A stretch of DNA of 41,999 nt from Nostoc punctiforme NIES-2108. GTDB lineage: Bacteria; Cyanobacteriota; Cyanobacteriia; Cyanobacteriales; Nostocaceae. Positions within the stretch are counted from its first letter, which is position 1, and the number at the start of each line of letters is the position of its first letter. The DNA lies in the NCBI GenBank assembly GCA_003326195.1, contig LXQE01000125.1, forward strand, positions 34,608-76,606. The letters are read 5' to 3'. This document shows positions 18,720 to 26,643 of this stretch, one piece after another. The notes beneath the pieces are model-generated. The model was not told the DNA's origin and ran no database searches. It saw nothing but the letters and a program-made list of their open reading frames with translations. Position numbers and translations under genes: made by a program.

Positions 18720-19998
18720 TCCTATTGTAAATTGGTGGCGAAGTCAGCAGTTTCAATTATCTTTAAAACGCGGGGATATCCGACGTGCAGTCCAACTATT
18801 GCAAGAGATTCAAAAATCAGGGGCAAGATTCTCATGGTTAGAAAAACTATTTAGGGATAAACTTCAACTTGAACGTTATTCCCAAGAATACAAACGACAA
18901 ACAGAAACTTTAAGTAAACAGCTAACAGAAGCATCCCAGCAAAAAGATAATCTCATATTAATGCCAAATGAGGAGTTTGTTAAATATATATATAAGGTTT
19001 TTAATTTAATACAGCACGATGAATATAAACTGCAATCTACTGGTATTGATGAACGGATATTTGATGATTTTGAATCAAGGCTAGTTGAATATCTCAAAGA
19101 AGAATTTAGTAAGATTCCTGATAAACAGTTATTTATTAAGTTAGAAGACGCTCTTGAGGATATTAATAACTTAAAAACTGGACAAGACCCAGACTACCGT
19201 TTTAGTCTAACTCCTCATGTCTACTTTATGAAGTATTTTTTAGAAAATGTATATTGTATATATTTAGCTTGGTTTCTCATTTACCAGGATGCTTTACTAC
19301 CAAGTAAGGTTAATATCCTTGATATTGCAGCAGGACCAGGAACAGTTGCTTATAGTTTAGCTTTATTTCTCCAAAGTAGTAGCGGTTTTTTTCATATCCC
19401 ACAAATGCATATATCCTACTACTCTTTAGAAAAACAAGATGCCTTCCAGTTTCGTGGACTTCAGTTTTGGCGGCGATATATAGAGTCGCGTCTAACTCCA
19501 GTAAATGCTTTCTTCCGCTTTGTTACTACTGATATATTTACTTGGAAAACTCAATCGAATAATCTACCCAAAGACTTTTTCGACTTTATCGTAATTTCCC
19601 ACTGCTTCTTTGCAGATTCACACAAAAGGGCTGAAGCTAATAATACTTACAAGCAAATATTTACCACTAGCTTAAAAAATTCAGGTTATGTTCTGCTGAT
19701 TGTGCAAGATAAAAAATTATTTAAAATTTCCGATGTTCACCAACTTGAAAATCAAGAAGAGGAAAAAAATGTAGTGCATAAATTTCTGACAGAATTGGGT
19801 TTAGAGTTGGTTTGGTATAAATATCTAACCTCAACAGATTCAAGAATACCTTTGTCTGGTGTTGAATTTGGTAAGTTTGCTCGAGAAAAACTACCAAAAC
19901 AACTGTATATGAGTCCAATACTCCAACAGTATTTTGGTCAGAAGCATCACTTACACTATACATTAGATGATTATGTAATATTGGCGAAACAATCATGA
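18712..19998 (+). CDS. Large methyltransferase-like protein coupled to the radical SAM gene
   Basis: The 428-aa protein MNNPIVNWWRSQQFQLSLKRGD... has an N-terminal helical region with a coiled-coil stretch (about 45-80). A Rossmann core follows, with motif I VNILDIAAGPGTVAYSLALFL, then YYSLEKQDAFQFRG, DFFDFIVISHCFF and NSGYVLLIVQDK. The layout recalls Rsm22-like methyltransferases (GPGT motif after a helical domain), but that is only a resemblance. The ATG at 18712 overlaps the radical SAM stop, so translation is coupled. Substrate unknown; a joint modification of one target with the radical SAM enzyme is a reasonable guess. Confidence 0.75.
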   Translation: MNNPIVNWWRSQQFQLSLKRGDIRRAVQLLQEIQKSGARFSWLEKLFRDKLQLERYSQEYKRQTETLSKQLTEASQQKDNLILMPNEEFVKYIYKVFNLIQHDEYKLQSTGIDERIFDDFESRLVEYLKEEFSKIPDKQLFIKLEDALEDINNLKTGQDPDYRFSLTPHVYFMKYFLENVYCIYLAWFLIYQDALLPSKVNILDIAAGPGTVAYSLALFLQSSSGFFHIPQMHISYYSLEKQDAFQFRGLQFWRRYIESRLTPVNAFFRFVTTDIFTWKTQSNNLPKDFFDFIVISHCFFADSHKRAEANNTYKQIFTTSLKNSGYVLLIVQDKKLFKISDVHQLENQEEEKNVVHKFLTELGLELVWYKYLTSTDSRIPLSGVEFGKFAREKLPKQLYMSPILQQYFGQKHHLHYTLDDYVILAKQS

Positions 19999-20072
19999 TA
20001 AATTGCAGGGAAAGTAGCAGAGAATATATTAAATAAATATAAGGTATGTGAACTTTAATCTTGAATTTATAA

Positions 20073-20912
20073 ATGACCTGCAATCCGCAAATAGCAGAAG
20101 GTTGGCATGGCAAACTTAATTTAGTCTATGCCGATCGCCAGGGTAAAACCCAATTAATTTACAATCACCAACAAGCGCCCCTGAAGGTACAACGCCCATT
20201 TTATCCAGAAGGGGAAAAAGTTTGTCATAGCGTCATTTTACACACGGCTGGGGGAATGGTGGGAGGCGATCGCTTATCCTCTAACATCCATCTCCAACCC
20301 CAAACCCAAGCTTTAATCACTACAGCTGCTGCAAGCAAGATATACCGCAGTAATGGCTTACAAGCTAGACAAACCATTGAGATACAAGTTGATGCTGGCG
20401 CTTGTTTAGAGTGGTTGCCGCAAGAGACAATTTTATTTAACGACGCGATTTATCGGCAAGATTTACGGGTAGAATTAGCAACCGGGGGCAGTTGCTTAGG
20501 CTGGGAAATTACCCGATTTGGTCGCAGTGCTAGAGGAGAAAAATTCTTGCAAGGAGAATGGCGATCGCACACAGAAATTTGGCAAGAAGGTATTCCTTTG
20601 TGGATTGATCGCCAATACTTACCGGGTAGCGAAGACATTTTCCACAGTCCTCACGCCTTGGCTGGAAAACCAATCGTCGGTAGTCTAGTTTGGGTTGGTG
20701 GTGCAGTTTCAGCAGAAATTGTCGAAAAAATGCGAAATTTATGGCATGGCAAAGGAGAAGCGGGTGTTAGTCGGTTACAACATGGATTATTGTGTCGATA
20801 TCGCGGTGCTTCTACATCTGAGGTGAGGAACTGGTTTATTAATGTTTGGCAGTTGCTGCGAGTTTGTTTTTTGAATCGTGGTAATTGTATACCAAGAGTG
20901 TGGCAGGTTTAA
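20073..20912 (+). CDS. ureD: Urease accessory protein UreD
   Basis: UreD (UreH) is a scaffold that, with UreF and UreG, delivers nickel and CO2 to apo-urease. The 279-aa protein shows the family features GWHGKLNLVYADRQGKTQL, HSVILHTAGGMVGGDRL and TTAAASKIYRS, and the C-terminal LQHGLLCRYRG. It heads the ureDABC set, but ureE, ureF and ureG are not in this window and must lie elsewhere. The 39-nt gap to ureA holds a dispersed repeat. Confidence 0.95.
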   Translation: MTCNPQIAEGWHGKLNLVYADRQGKTQLIYNHQQAPLKVQRPFYPEGEKVCHSVILHTAGGMVGGDRLSSNIHLQPQTQALITTAAASKIYRSNGLQARQTIEIQVDAGACLEWLPQETILFNDAIYRQDLRVELATGGSCLGWEITRFGRSARGEKFLQGEWRSHTEIWQEGIPLWIDRQYLPGSEDIFHSPHALAGKPIVGSLVWVGGAVSAEIVEKMRNLWHGKGEAGVSRLQHGLLCRYRGASTSEVRNWFINVWQLLRVCFLNRGNCIPRVWQV

Positions 20913-20916
20913 ACGA

Positions 20917-20946
20917 ACCGCAGAGGCGCAGAGAACACAGAGGAGA
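20917..20946 (+). repeat. CGCAGAGG repeat in the ureD-ureA spacer, supplying the ureA ribosome-binding site
   Basis: The CGCAGAGGCGCAGAG/ACACAGAGGAG repeat ends in AGGAG (20940-20944), 7 nt before the ureA ATG. An inverted relative lies at 21581-21611, after ureB. Confidence 0.75.
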
Positions 20947-20951
20947 TAAGA

Positions 20952-21254
20952 ATGCAACTTACGGCGCAGGAAAAAGATAAGCTATTAATTTTTACAGCTG
21001 CTTTATTAGCAGAAAGACGGAAAGGAAGGGGTTTAAAACTGAATTATCCTGAAGCGATCGCTTATATTTCTGCTGCCATTTTAGAAGGTGCAAGAGATGG
21101 GCAAACTGTAGCTGAATTAATGAGTTATGGTACAACTCTATTGACGCGAGAGGATGTCATGGAAGGAATATCCGAAATGGTGCATGAAGTACAAGTAGAA
21201 GCGACTTTTCCTGATGGCACAAAATTAGTAACAGTACATAATCCAATTCGTTAA
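20952..21254 (+). CDS. ureA: Urease gamma subunit UreA
   Basis: The 100-aa smallest urease subunit: [39 protein letters not shown] ... [21 protein letters not shown]. It is full length for UreA. It forms the trimer-of-trimers holoenzyme with UreB and UreC that hydrolyses urea to ammonia and CO2. Its Shine-Dalgarno comes from the dispersed repeat just upstream. Confidence 0.97.
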   Translation: MQLTAQEKDKLLIFTAALLAERRKGRGLKLNYPEAIAYISAAILEGARDGQTVAELMSYGTTLLTREDVMEGISEMVHEVQVEATFPDGTKLVTVHNPIR

Positions 21255-21272
21255 GTTTGGAATGAATTTATT

Positions 21273-21578
21273 ATGATTCCTGGGGAAATTATCACACCAG
21301 AAGGTGAAATTGAACTAAATGTTGGTCGTCCAACTATAAAATTACAAGTTTCAAATACAGGCGATCGCCCCATACAAGTCGGTTCCCATTATCATTTTTA
21401 TGAAGTCAACACCGCCTTAAACTTTGACAGAGAACAAGCGCGAGGAATGCGCCTCGATATCCCCGCAGGAACCGCAGTTCGCTTTGAACCCGGCGACGAA
21501 AAACAAATAACTCTAATCCCCCTCGTTGGTACTCGCCAAGTCTACGGCTTCAACGCCAAAATTAACGGAAACCTCTAA
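21273..21578 (+). CDS. ureB: Urease beta subunit UreB
   Basis: The 101-aa subunit [46 protein letters not shown] ... [30 protein letters not shown] is full length for UreB. It lies 18 nt after ureA. It is a structural subunit without catalytic residues. Confidence 0.97.
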   Translation: MIPGEIITPEGEIELNVGRPTIKLQVSNTGDRPIQVGSHYHFYEVNTALNFDREQARGMRLDIPAGTAVRFEPGDEKQITLIPLVGTRQVYGFNAKINGNL

Positions 21579-21580
21579 AA

Positions 21581-21611
21581 ACCCTCTGTGTACCTCTGCG
21601 CTTCCCTCCGC
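21581..21611 (-). repeat. CGCAGAGG repeat in the ureB-ureC spacer, inverted copy
   Basis: The minus strand reads CGCGGAGGGAAGCGCAGAGG then TACACAGAGGG. This is related to 20917-20946 in opposite orientation, so the two could pair across ureA-ureB in the transcript. Confidence 0.75.
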
Positions 21612-21645
21612 GTCCCTTTGCGTTAAAAAAAAGGATTTTATTTAT

Positions 21646-23361
21646 ATGCCTTACAGAATGGATCGCCGCGCCTACGCCGAAACCTATGGCCCCACAGTAG
21701 GCGATCGCATCCGACTTGCAGACACAGAATTATTTATTGAAGTTGAACAAGATTTCACCACCTACGGCGATGAAGTGAAATTCGGCGGTGGTAAAGTCAT
21801 CCGCGATGGGATGGGACAATCCCCGATTTCTAACGCAGATGGTGCAGTAGATTTAGTAATTACTAATGCCTTAATTCTCGATTGGTGGGGTATTGTCAAA
21901 GCAGATATTGGCATTAAAGATGGCAAGATTTTCAAAATTGGTAAAGCCGGAAATCCTTATATTCAAAATAATGTAGATATTATTATCGGGCCCGGAACTG
22001 AAGCTTTAGCAGGAGAAGGAATGATTCTCACTGCTGGCGGTATTGATGCCCATATTCATTTTATTTGTCCCCAACAAATTGAAGTTGCGATCGCTTCTGG
22101 AATTACCACCATGATCGGCGGCGGTACTGGACCAGCTACGGGTACAAATGCCACTACCTGCACCCCCGGCCCTTGGAATATTTACCGAATGTTGCAAGCT
22201 GCTGATGCTTTTCCCGTCAACTTAGGATTTTTGGGTAAAGGTAACGCCAGTCAACCCCAAGGACTTGTAGAACAAGTAGCCGCCGGTGCAATGGGATTAA
22301 AACTCCATGAAGACTGGGGAACCACACCCGCAGCAATTGATACTTGCCTTAGTGTTGCTGATGAATATGATGTGCAAGTAGCAATTCATACTGATACCCT
22401 GAACGAAGCCGGATTTGTCGAAGATACGATCGCTGCTTTCAAGAATCGTACCATTCACACCTACCATACTGAAGGCGCAGGCGGGGGACACGCACCAGAT
22501 ATCATCAAAGTTTGCAGTCAAGCGAATGTTCTGCCATCTTCCACCAATCCCACACGCCCTTACACACTAAATACCTTAGATGAACACCTGGATATGTTGA
22601 TGGTATGCCATCACCTCGATCCTGCGATCGCCGAAGATGTCGCTTTTGCCGAATCTCGCATCCGCCGAGAAACCATTGCCGCCGAGGATATTTTGCACGA
22701 CTTAGGCGCATTTAGCATGATTTCTTCCGACTCCCAGGCAATGGGAAGGGTAGGCGAAGTGATAATTCGTACTTGGCAGACATCTCACAAAATGAAGGTG
22801 CAACGCGGAACTCTTAACCCACAAGGAACTGAGCAACAAGCAGACAACTTTCGTGCAAAAAGATATGTTGCTAAGTATACAATTAACCCTGCGATCGCTC
22901 ACGGAATTGCTCAATATGTGGGTTCAGTGGAAGAGGGAAAATTAGCAGATTTATGTTTGTGGCGTCCTGCATTTTTCGGCGTGAAACCAGAAATAGTGAT
23001 TAAAGGCGGAATGATTGCATGGGCACAAATGGGCGATGCTAACGCCAGTATTCCCACACCGCAACCAGTGTATATACGACCGATGTTTGGTAGTTTTGCT
23101 GGGGCGCGTCATGCCACATCATTAACTTTTGTTTCGCAAGCAGCTTTAGAGAAAGAAATTCCCAGCCAGCTAGGTTTACAAAAGGCAGCAGTTGCCATTT
23201 CTGGAACACGCCAATTGAGTAAGCGAGACATGAAGCTGAATGATGCACTACCCCACATTGAAGTAGATCCAGAAACATACCAAGTTAGGGCAGATGGTGA
23301 GTTGCTGATTTGTGAACCGGCGACAGTTTTACCAATGGCACAGAGGTACTTTTTGTTTTAA
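21646..23361 (+). CDS. ureC: Urease alpha (catalytic) subunit UreC
   Basis: This 571-aa nickel enzyme subunit has every expected active-site residue: H136 and H138 (GGIDAHIH), carbamylated K219 with H221 (GLKLHED), H248 (AIHTD), H274 ([15 protein letters not shown]), flap C321/H322 (MVCHHLDP) and D362 (SSDSQAMGR). The start [22 protein letters not shown] at 21646 has AGGA 10 nt upstream; the longer open frame from 21526 overlaps ureB and the repeat. A damaged Rpn gene begins only 3 nt after its stop. Confidence 0.97.
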   Translation: MPYRMDRRAYAETYGPTVGDRIRLADTELFIEVEQDFTTYGDEVKFGGGKVIRDGMGQSPISNADGAVDLVITNALILDWWGIVKADIGIKDGKIFKIGKAGNPYIQNNVDIIIGPGTEALAGEGMILTAGGIDAHIHFICPQQIEVAIASGITTMIGGGTGPATGTNATTCTPGPWNIYRMLQAADAFPVNLGFLGKGNASQPQGLVEQVAAGAMGLKLHEDWGTTPAAIDTCLSVADEYDVQVAIHTDTLNEAGFVEDTIAAFKNRTIHTYHTEGAGGGHAPDIIKVCSQANVLPSSTNPTRPYTLNTLDEHLDMLMVCHHLDPAIAEDVAFAESRIRRETIAAEDILHDLGAFSMISSDSQAMGRVGEVIIRTWQTSHKMKVQRGTLNPQGTEQQADNFRAKRYVAKYTINPAIAHGIAQYVGSVEEGKLADLCLWRPAFFGVKPEIVIKGGMIAWAQMGDANASIPTPQPVYIRPMFGSFAGARHATSLTFVSQAALEKEIPSQLGLQKAAVAISGTRQLSKRDMKLNDALPHIEVDPETYQVRADGELLICEPATVLPMAQRYFLF

Positions 23362-23364
23362 TTC

Positions 23365-24318
23365 ATGACCGAGCAACTTACTGATTACGATAGTCCTTAG
23401 AAAGAAGTCATTGAACTATATTTTCCCCGCTTTCTGGAATTCTTTTTCACCCAAGCTTATGCCGAAATCGACTGGACGCGACCTTATGAATTTCTGGACA
23501 CAGAACTGCAACAGCTAGAACCGGATGCAGAAATAGGGCGGCGTTTGGTCGATAAAGTCGCAAAAGTTTGGCTACTGGATGGAGAGGAAGCTTGGGTATT
23601 GGTTCATGTGGAAGTCCAAGGGCAATATGACAGCCAATTTGCGGAACGGATGTACACATATAATTACCGTTTGTTTGACCGCCATAAAAAGCGAGTCATT
23701 ACTTTAGCAGTTTTAGCAGATGAACAAGCGAATTGGCGACCTTCCAGCTACAGCTATCAATTGGGCGGATGTCGCGTCAGCTTAGAGTTTCCTGTGGCGA
23801 AACTGTTGGACTATGAGCAAGGGTGGGAAACTCTAGAGCAAACAAGCAACCCCTTTGGTGTAATTGTGATGGCGCATCTCAAGACCAAGGCAACACAACG
23901 AAACCCACAAAATTGGCTACAGTGGAAACTAAGCCTAGTCAGACGGCTGTATGAACGGGGATATAGCCGGGAAGATATTCGGGAATTATTTCGGTTTATC
24001 GACTGGATAATGGTTTTGCCAAAAGAGTTAGCACTTAGTTTTAAAACAGAAGTTAGAAGTTACGAGGAGGCAGATAGAATGCGGTACGTAACTAGTATTG
24101 AAAGGCTAGCAAAAGAAGAAGGAATTGTTCAAAATGCGAGAGAAAGCCTGATTGCAGTGTTAGAAACACGATTTGGAGAAGTGCCAAGCTCTATTGTCGA
24201 AGTTATCAATAAGATAGAAGAACCATCTGTACTAAAAACACTTCTCAAAAGTGCGATCGCAATTCCTTCCACAGCAGAATTCCAGCAACTTTTAGATAGT
24301 CTCACCTCTGAGAAATAA
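23365..24318 (+). pseudogene. Rpn/transposase-like gene with an in-frame amber codon at codon 12
   Basis: From ATG 23365 the frame reads MTEQLTDYDSP-TAG-KEVIELYFPRFLEFFF and then stays open to 24318 (317 codons in all). Relatives have Trp in the DYDSPWKE motif, so TGG-to-TAG (23398-23400) is the likely single lesion. The body has the PD-(D/E)XK-like core VLVHVEVQGQYDSQFAERMY and the C-terminal AIPSTAEFQQLLDSL typical of cyanobacterial Rpn-like proteins. A TTG at 23545 could restart translation but would remove about 60 residues. The gene begins 3 nt after ureC. A remnant of the same 3' end lies beyond vapBC (25079-25144). Confidence 0.85.
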
Positions 24319-24444
24319 GCGTAGACATCGAGTGGTTGATTACCAGATATATCTCTTAAAGATGAGAGTAAAGTTGCCCTCATTAATTTTTTGGTTTTGG
24401 AGTTACGATCAAATAGTTAAACGTTGCATCTGATGTAGAAACTC

Positions 24445-24654
24445 ATGCTACCTTTTAAGAAAAAAATTGTGACTGATGAAGCCATGCGTCCGGTAGCAGT
24501 GTTGATTGATTATCAGGACTGGCAGCAAATTGAGAAAATATTAGAAGCTCATCAATCACAAAAAAAACAAGAGTTTAATTTAAACCAGTATGCTGGTGTA
24601 ATTCAACTAACTCAAGACCCTTTGGAATATCAGCAGCAAATTAGGGATGAGTAG
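24445..24654 (+). CDS. Phd-like antitoxin of a vapBC pair
   Basis: This 69-aa protein, MLPFKKKIVTDEAMRPVAVLIDYQDWQQIEKILEAH, resembles the short Phd/YefM-like antitoxins. The pattern is a beta strand plus PVAVLIDYxDW, then a helix and an acidic tail that would cover the toxin. Its stop overlaps the PIN toxin start by one base (TAGTG). It lies between the damaged Rpn gene and an Rpn 3' remnant. Confidence 0.85.
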   Translation: MLPFKKKIVTDEAMRPVAVLIDYQDWQQIEKILEAHQSQKKQEFNLNQYAGVIQLTQDPLEYQQQIRDE

Positions 24655-25025
24655 TGTTGACACAACCTTTGATTTTTTTAGATACAAATGTAGTCTTGTA
24701 TTTTTTGGGTGGGCGTTTGGTGAATCCACTACCATCAGGACAATATTTTATTTCAGTGATTACTGAGATTGAATTACTCTCTTATCCAAGTCTTAGTCTA
24801 GAAGAAGAAACACAAATTATTGATTTTTTAAATAAAATTACAGTTGTCGGTGTTGATAATAATATTAATAATTTAACAATCGAATTTCGCAAACAATATA
24901 GACTCAGGCTTCCTGACGCAATAATTGTAGCAACTGCAAAATCTCTAAATGCAATATTGTTTACGAATGATGTAAGATTGGCTAATTTAACAGAAATCAA
25001 TACTCAGTCAGTACAAATTGTGTAA
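24654..25025 (+). CDS. vapC: PIN-domain toxin VapC
   Basis: This 123-aa PIN-domain RNase has the acidic residues D10 (IFLDTNV), E38 (SVITEIELL), D88 (RLPDAIIVATA) and D106 (FTNDVRL), which bind the catalytic metal. VapC toxins cut tRNA or rRNA. The start is GTG, overlapping the antitoxin stop. The pair is complete and looks functional, unlike the Rpn sequences on both sides. Confidence 0.92.
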   Translation: MLTQPLIFLDTNVVLYFLGGRLVNPLPSGQYFISVITEIELLSYPSLSLEEETQIIDFLNKITVVGVDNNINNLTIEFRKQYRLRLPDAIIVATAKSLNAILFTNDVRLANLTEINTQSVQIV

Positions 25026-25030
25026 TGAGA

Positions 25031-25080
25031 GCGATGTCTACGACAGGCTTCTCTGCGAGAGGCTACGCCAACGCCTACGC
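25031..25080 (+). repeat. GCGATG...CTACGC dispersed repeat joined to the Rpn remnant
   Basis: The repeat begins GCGATGTCTACGACAGGC, has an internal hairpin TCTCTGCGAGAG-like segment, and ends GCCTACGC exactly where the intact Rpn gene has a HIP1 site (GCGATCGC at 24253-24260). It looks as if it opened the HIP1 site at GCGAT/CGC. Confidence 0.7.
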
Positions 25081-25144
25081 AATTCCTTGCACAGCAGATT
25101 TTCAGCAAGTTTTAGATAGTATCGTCTATGGGGAATTAGCATAG
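25079..25144 (+). pseudogene. 3' remnant of an Rpn-family gene after vapBC
   Basis: In frame it reads AIPCTADFQQVLDSIVYGEL-A-stop, matching AIPSTAEFQQLLDSLTSEK at the end of the Rpn gene at 23365. Bases 25081-25120 match 24261-24300 at 36 of 40 positions. Similarity goes past the stop: GTGGCTGGTTGCCAGATAT resembles GTGGTTGATTACCAGATAT (16 of 19). Confidence 0.85.
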
Positions 25145-25252
25145 TGGCTGGTTGCCAGATATCCGTTGTTTTATGATAAGGAATGGTTTCTTATTTACCT
25201 ATTGCACACTCCCTTTTATCAGAAAATGTGGAAAAAAGTTTAAAATGCAAAA

Positions 25253-26470
25253 TTAGGAAATCTCTTTGTTATTTTCCGTTTCTAATTTACTTATTGGTAA
25301 TAGCAAGTTATGCTCAATTTCTTGTCTAATTTTCTCGCTAATATTACAATCGATGTTTAAGCAGTTAACCAGGAGCTTGTTACTATTATAATACTGCTGT
25401 AGTAGTTTAGCTTGTTTATAACTGAACTGCCAGTTAATTAAGCGGAACCAGTTGTGAGCGAAAATGGCAATCTGTTCTTCGTCAAAATCTGCTACTTCCA
25501 CTTCAGTAAACTGTTCAAAAGTGTATTTTTGGGCAGCTATACGACAGGTTATAACAAATTGATTGGTGTGGAACTATTCGGAAATATTCCGAGTTTGCCA
25601 TAAAATACGCTTTGTATCTTCTTCTCTAACTTCATCGAGACCATCCAGTAAAACCAAAACTTTACCCTGTCTCAACAGCTGCTCAGTTTTCACGCTGCTA
25701 TTTTGGATACCACAGATAAATAATTGTTGAGTAATGTACTGGAGAATATCTAGCTGTTTAGGGTCTTGTGCGAAGTCTTTAAGGATGATGAATACGGGAA
25801 CTCGGTTTGTCAAAAACTGCCCTTCGATACAGTGCATCGCTAAATACTTCAAAAATGTAGTCTTTCCTGCGCCCGGTTTACCTAAAACCATTAGTTTATT
25901 GTGATGCTGCACTACTTTTAGCCCTGGCACGCGCTTCTCACTGGGTTCATGAAGTCCAAAATGATCAAAGTCTTCCCGATCAAACTTTTGCAGCAGTTGC
26001 CCAATTTTCACTCGCCTGCGTTTTGTGGTTTTCTCCAGAATGTTGACGTTAGTATAGATGCCTCGCTCTCCAGTTAACTCAATAGGCTGATCCATATCCA
26101 GCACACGCATCGTTCCACATTTCTCTTTGATGCTGCGTTTAATCTTTTCCCGGATTTCTTGAACTAGAGCATCAATATCATCCTCTGCAATGTCAGCAGT
26201 TGAGCTACCAGAAGGTTTCTGCTGGGAATATCGCTTTTCAAGATACTCCCGCAAGCGGCTTTCTTTCACAGGCCCACTGCCGCAAATACTGAACTTTTTG
26301 TAAACCCCCGTTAGAAAACTGTTGAGATTGCTGTTAGAGATGTTAAGCACTTGTGCAACTTGAACTCGACTCTTGCCATTACCAAAGATTTCCAAAAAGA
26401 CTGCCTTTTCTCGGTTTGACAATTCGCTGTATTGCTTTAGTTGTGTCAGGAAGTCTTTTGGTAACGACAT
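25253..26470 (-). pseudogene. Decayed NACHT-type STAND NTPase gene (amber codon plus internal deletion)
   Basis: The N-terminal part (MSLPKDFLTQLKQYSELSNREKAVFLEIFG ... VAQVLNISNSNLNSFLTGVY) is a helix-turn-helix-like domain seen in cyanobacterial STAND proteins. The NACHT P-loop follows: MVLGKPGAGKTTFLKYLA, then VFIILKDFA and Walker B VLVLLDGLDEV. The frame is broken only by TAG at 25574-25576 (NISE-stop-FHTNQFVITCR, where relatives have Gln) and reopens at once to 25253. Past FAHNWF the usual several hundred residues of the winged helix and sensor repeats are missing. It jumps to WQFSYKQAKLLQQYYNSNKL ... LLLPISKLE, which I recognise as the family's C-terminal tail. Probably a dead defence-type gene. 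Confidence 0.8.
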
Positions 26471-26531
26471 ATACCTATTGTAAAATCGGCTTCAAGTTAA
26501 GTTTAGCGTGCCGTGTGTTTCAAGCGAATTA

Positions 26532-26581
26532 CGGCAAGTCATGAGATGTCAAGACAAGTCAATCTAAGTCACTACAAGTCA
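26532..26581 (-). repeat. Five phased 10-bp TGACTT repeats upstream of the NACHT gene
   Basis: On the minus strand, reading towards the gene, the units are TGACTTGTAG, TGACTTAGAT, TGACTTGTCT, TGACATCTCA and TGACTTGCCG. They end 61 nt before the NACHT ATG. The exact 10-bp period places each TGACTT on the same face of the helix, as for a cooperative operator. Confidence 0.8.
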
Positions 26582-26643
26582 AATAAATAACTACAAAACA
26601 AAATTGCGATGTTGAACTCAGTCAAGCAACTGAGGCGATCGCA

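Noticed and set aside
20015..20075. NtcA site upstream of ureD
   Set aside because: GTA-N8-TAT only approximates GTA-N8-TAC, and no TAN3T box sits at the expected ~22-nt distance.
24654..25025. vapBC region as an insertion-sequence cargo
   Set aside because: No transposase, terminal inverted repeats or short target duplication; the flanking similarity is to Rpn 3' ends instead.
25034..25144. 36-codon ORF running from the dispersed repeat into the Rpn remnant
   Set aside because: It is open by chance, being half repeat and half gene fragment, with no ribosome-binding site. It is recorded only as part of the remnant.
26532..26581. Short regular repeats as a CRISPR array
   Set aside because: The 10-bp period, units of six conserved bases and absence of spacers or cas genes exclude CRISPR.
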